Source: Betaproteobacteria bacterium (GTDB lineage Bacteria; Pseudomonadota; Gammaproteobacteria; Burkholderiales; Eutrophovitaceae). From it: a stretch of 63,980 nt of DNA. This document shows, piece after piece, positions 62,962-63,980 of this stretch. The stretch is from the NCBI GenBank assembly GCA_020346185.1, contig CP070775.1, positions 1,098,870 to 1,162,849 on the forward strand. The letters run 5' to 3'. Both the position numbers and the translations under genes were made by a program. The notes under the pieces are model-generated. The model was not told the origin of the DNA and did not search any database. It was given only the letters and a program-made list of their open reading frames with translations. Within the stretch, counting starts at the first letter, position 1. The number at the start of each line of letters is the position of its first letter.

Positions 62962-63980
62962 CTAATCTGAGAACCCGGTCTCGAGATCCTGCTCAACGAA
63001 ACGCAGTGCTGCTTCGAGTAAAGCTTCACGCGGATAGTCGCTCTTGTCGGCAAGTGAGCGCACCAGCGCGTAGGGGCTTGTTCCGAGGTCAGTCGAAATG
63101 GCCCAGTGATCGGCGTTGGCATAGCCGAGAAGTGTGCTGCCGGGAATGACCTGGTCATAGAAAATCAGATTGCCATCGTTTCTTGGATCAATATCGCTCA
63201 GAACGTTGTGGGCAGCCTTGAGTCCCCTCGAGATGCGGTCTGGCGTCGGCAAGCCGACGATGGAGTAATAGGCCACGTCTTCGGGCAGCGGATTGTTCGC
63301 GAGCCAGGATCGGCGCACGCTCGGGCGAAGGCTCTCCAGGGCGCCTCCGTCACCGTCCTTGCATTCCAGTCCCGGGGTATTCTGAGCGATCGAGATTGCT
63401 GCATCGGGTGCGAGATCGGCAAGAGGAGAACCACCGATGGCCCCAGCGAGCGAGATTACGGCGTCGATCTTTGGCCGAAGCTCAGGGTAGGTAACCAATG
63501 CCTCCAGAATGTCGACCACACCCTTGGAGTGCCCGACGATGACGCCTCTGCGGGCGGTGCCCAACTCCGGCATATCGAGCAGGGAAGCGCGAATAAACTG
63601 CGCATTCGATTCGGCACTGGAGACCCCGCTGACGCGCAATGTCTTGAAGTGATAGCCGAATCGCGCCAGATAGTCCTTGAACTGGGTCCTCGCCTGATTC
63701 GTCTGGTCCACGCAGTCAGAATAAAGTCCGGCAATGAATATCACCGTGAACGTCTGTCGCGAAACACCGAGGTCAACGGGCGCGTACATTGGTGGCAATT
63801 CGTCGGACAGGCGCAGCAAACGGTCGCCACACGCGTCGCCCCCGTCCTGCGCGGCCACCCTTGCTTCCAGGACCGAGCAGAAGATATTTCGAAACTCAGG
63901 GCGGCGATCACGAATGCGGGTCTGGTTTACCGGCGTCATCACGAGCGCACTGCTATTCGTCACTGGCACCGTGGCCTTGC
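62962..63980 (-). CDS. Alpha/beta hydrolase-like protein, partial (start beyond window)
   Basis: The frame is open to the window edge, so the N-terminus is missing. At least 335 residues are present. The nucleophile elbow reads GHSKG in GVIVGHSKGVVDILEAL, and later parts include VYS-type IVGLPTPDRI, YDQVIPGSTLLGYANADHW (probable catalytic His) and ALVRSLADKSDY. The region near the break has TVIFIAGLYSDCVDQTN, typical of hydrolase beta-strand 3. It could be a lipase- or PGAP1-like membrane-associated hydrolase; the substrate is unknown. It is convergent with the outer-membrane protein gene. Confidence 0.78.
   Translation of the reverse strand, partial: KATVPVTNSSALVMTPVNQTRIRDRRPEFRNIFCSVLEARVAAQDGGDACGDRLLRLSDELPPMYAPVDLGVSRQTFTVIFIAGLYSDCVDQTNQARTQFKDYLARFGYHFKTLRVSGVSSAESNAQFIRASLLDMPELGTARRGVIVGHSKGVVDILEALVTYPELRPKIDAVISLAGAIGGSPLADLAPDAAISIAQNTPGLECKDGDGGALESLRPSVRRSWLANNPLPEDVAYYSIVGLPTPDRISRGLKAAHNVLSDIDPRNDGNLIFYDQVIPGSTLLGYANADHWAISTDLGTSPYALVRSLADKSDYPREALLEAALRFVEQDLETGFSD

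Noticed and set aside
1..63980. CRISPR arrays, rRNA and tRNA genes
   Set aside because: No regularly spaced repeats and no cloverleaf- or rRNA-like sequence was noticed when reading; a tRNAscan or Rfam run would be needed to exclude a tRNA fully.

Overview
This window is GC-rich DNA from one bacterial chromosome of the phylum Pseudomonadota. A betaproteobacterium or a closely related gammaproteobacterium is most likely. The support is a short DUF3460 protein (mostly betaproteobacterial), a complete minor-pilin/PilY1 operon, many outer-membrane proteins, frequent GTG/TTG starts and ATGA/TGATG gene overlaps. No rRNA, tRNA, CRISPR array, prophage or intact insertion sequence was recognised. All functional calls rest on reading protein motifs; no database search was run.

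Layout. 1-9.3 kb: the tail of an unknown gene with a probable terminator, a 38-residue membrane protein, an IS1182-type transposase stump beside a serine/threonine dehydratase, a zinc-ribbon membrane protein, a broken patatin gene, an AlaX-type tRNA editing protein coupled to a membrane protein, DAHP synthase, a NIPSNAP remnant and a GguC/AraD1 protein. 9.4-19 kb: an alpha/beta hydrolase, an exonuclease/GIY-YIG fusion, a secreted protein coupled to an FAH-family enzyme, an aldo/keto reductase pseudogene, an ATP/ADP-translocase-like transporter, threonine dehydratase with an ACT domain, and an EthD/HCCA-isomerase pair. 19-36.4 kb: a serine hydrolase, a broken adenylate cyclase-TPR gene, a DUF2652 cyclase-like protein, an enolase-superfamily enzyme divergent from a marR-emrA-emrB operon across a palindromic operator, a wrecked zinc alcohol dehydrogenase, a CitE-like lyase, a GST, an MFS transporter, a luciferase-like oxidoreductase and a DUF481 protein. 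36.4-39.4 kb: an SRAP (YedK/HMCES-type) protein, a DUF3460 protein and oligopeptidase B.

39.6-46.3 kb is the clearest regulatory unit. A class I cyclic-di-GMP (GEMM-I) riboswitch precedes pilE-like, fimT, pilV, pilW, pilX and pilY1 genes, and a strong intrinsic terminator closes the operon. The second messenger is therefore expected to control pilus-tip and adhesin production through the leader RNA.

46.4-64 kb: a HupE/UreJ-like protein, threonine aldolase, a NYN-LOTUS protein, cardiolipin synthase, a decayed glycine-zipper gene, and an envelope-directed stretch. That stretch holds an OMP-like protein, a sulfatase, a lipoprotein coupled to an eight-haem cytochrome/TPR protein, a paired SMR transporter, a D15-type barrel protein, another OMP-like protein and a partial alpha/beta hydrolase.

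Two themes stand out. The first is gene decay: six protein-coding remnants plus a transposase stump lie scattered among intact genes, and most carry nonsense substitutions that homopolymer sequencing error would not explain. The second is a scattered set of sugar-acid type enzymes (GguC/AraD1, FAH-family, enolase superfamily, CitE-like). The lipoprotein/eight-haem/TPR pair is the best candidate for an undescribed envelope redox module.
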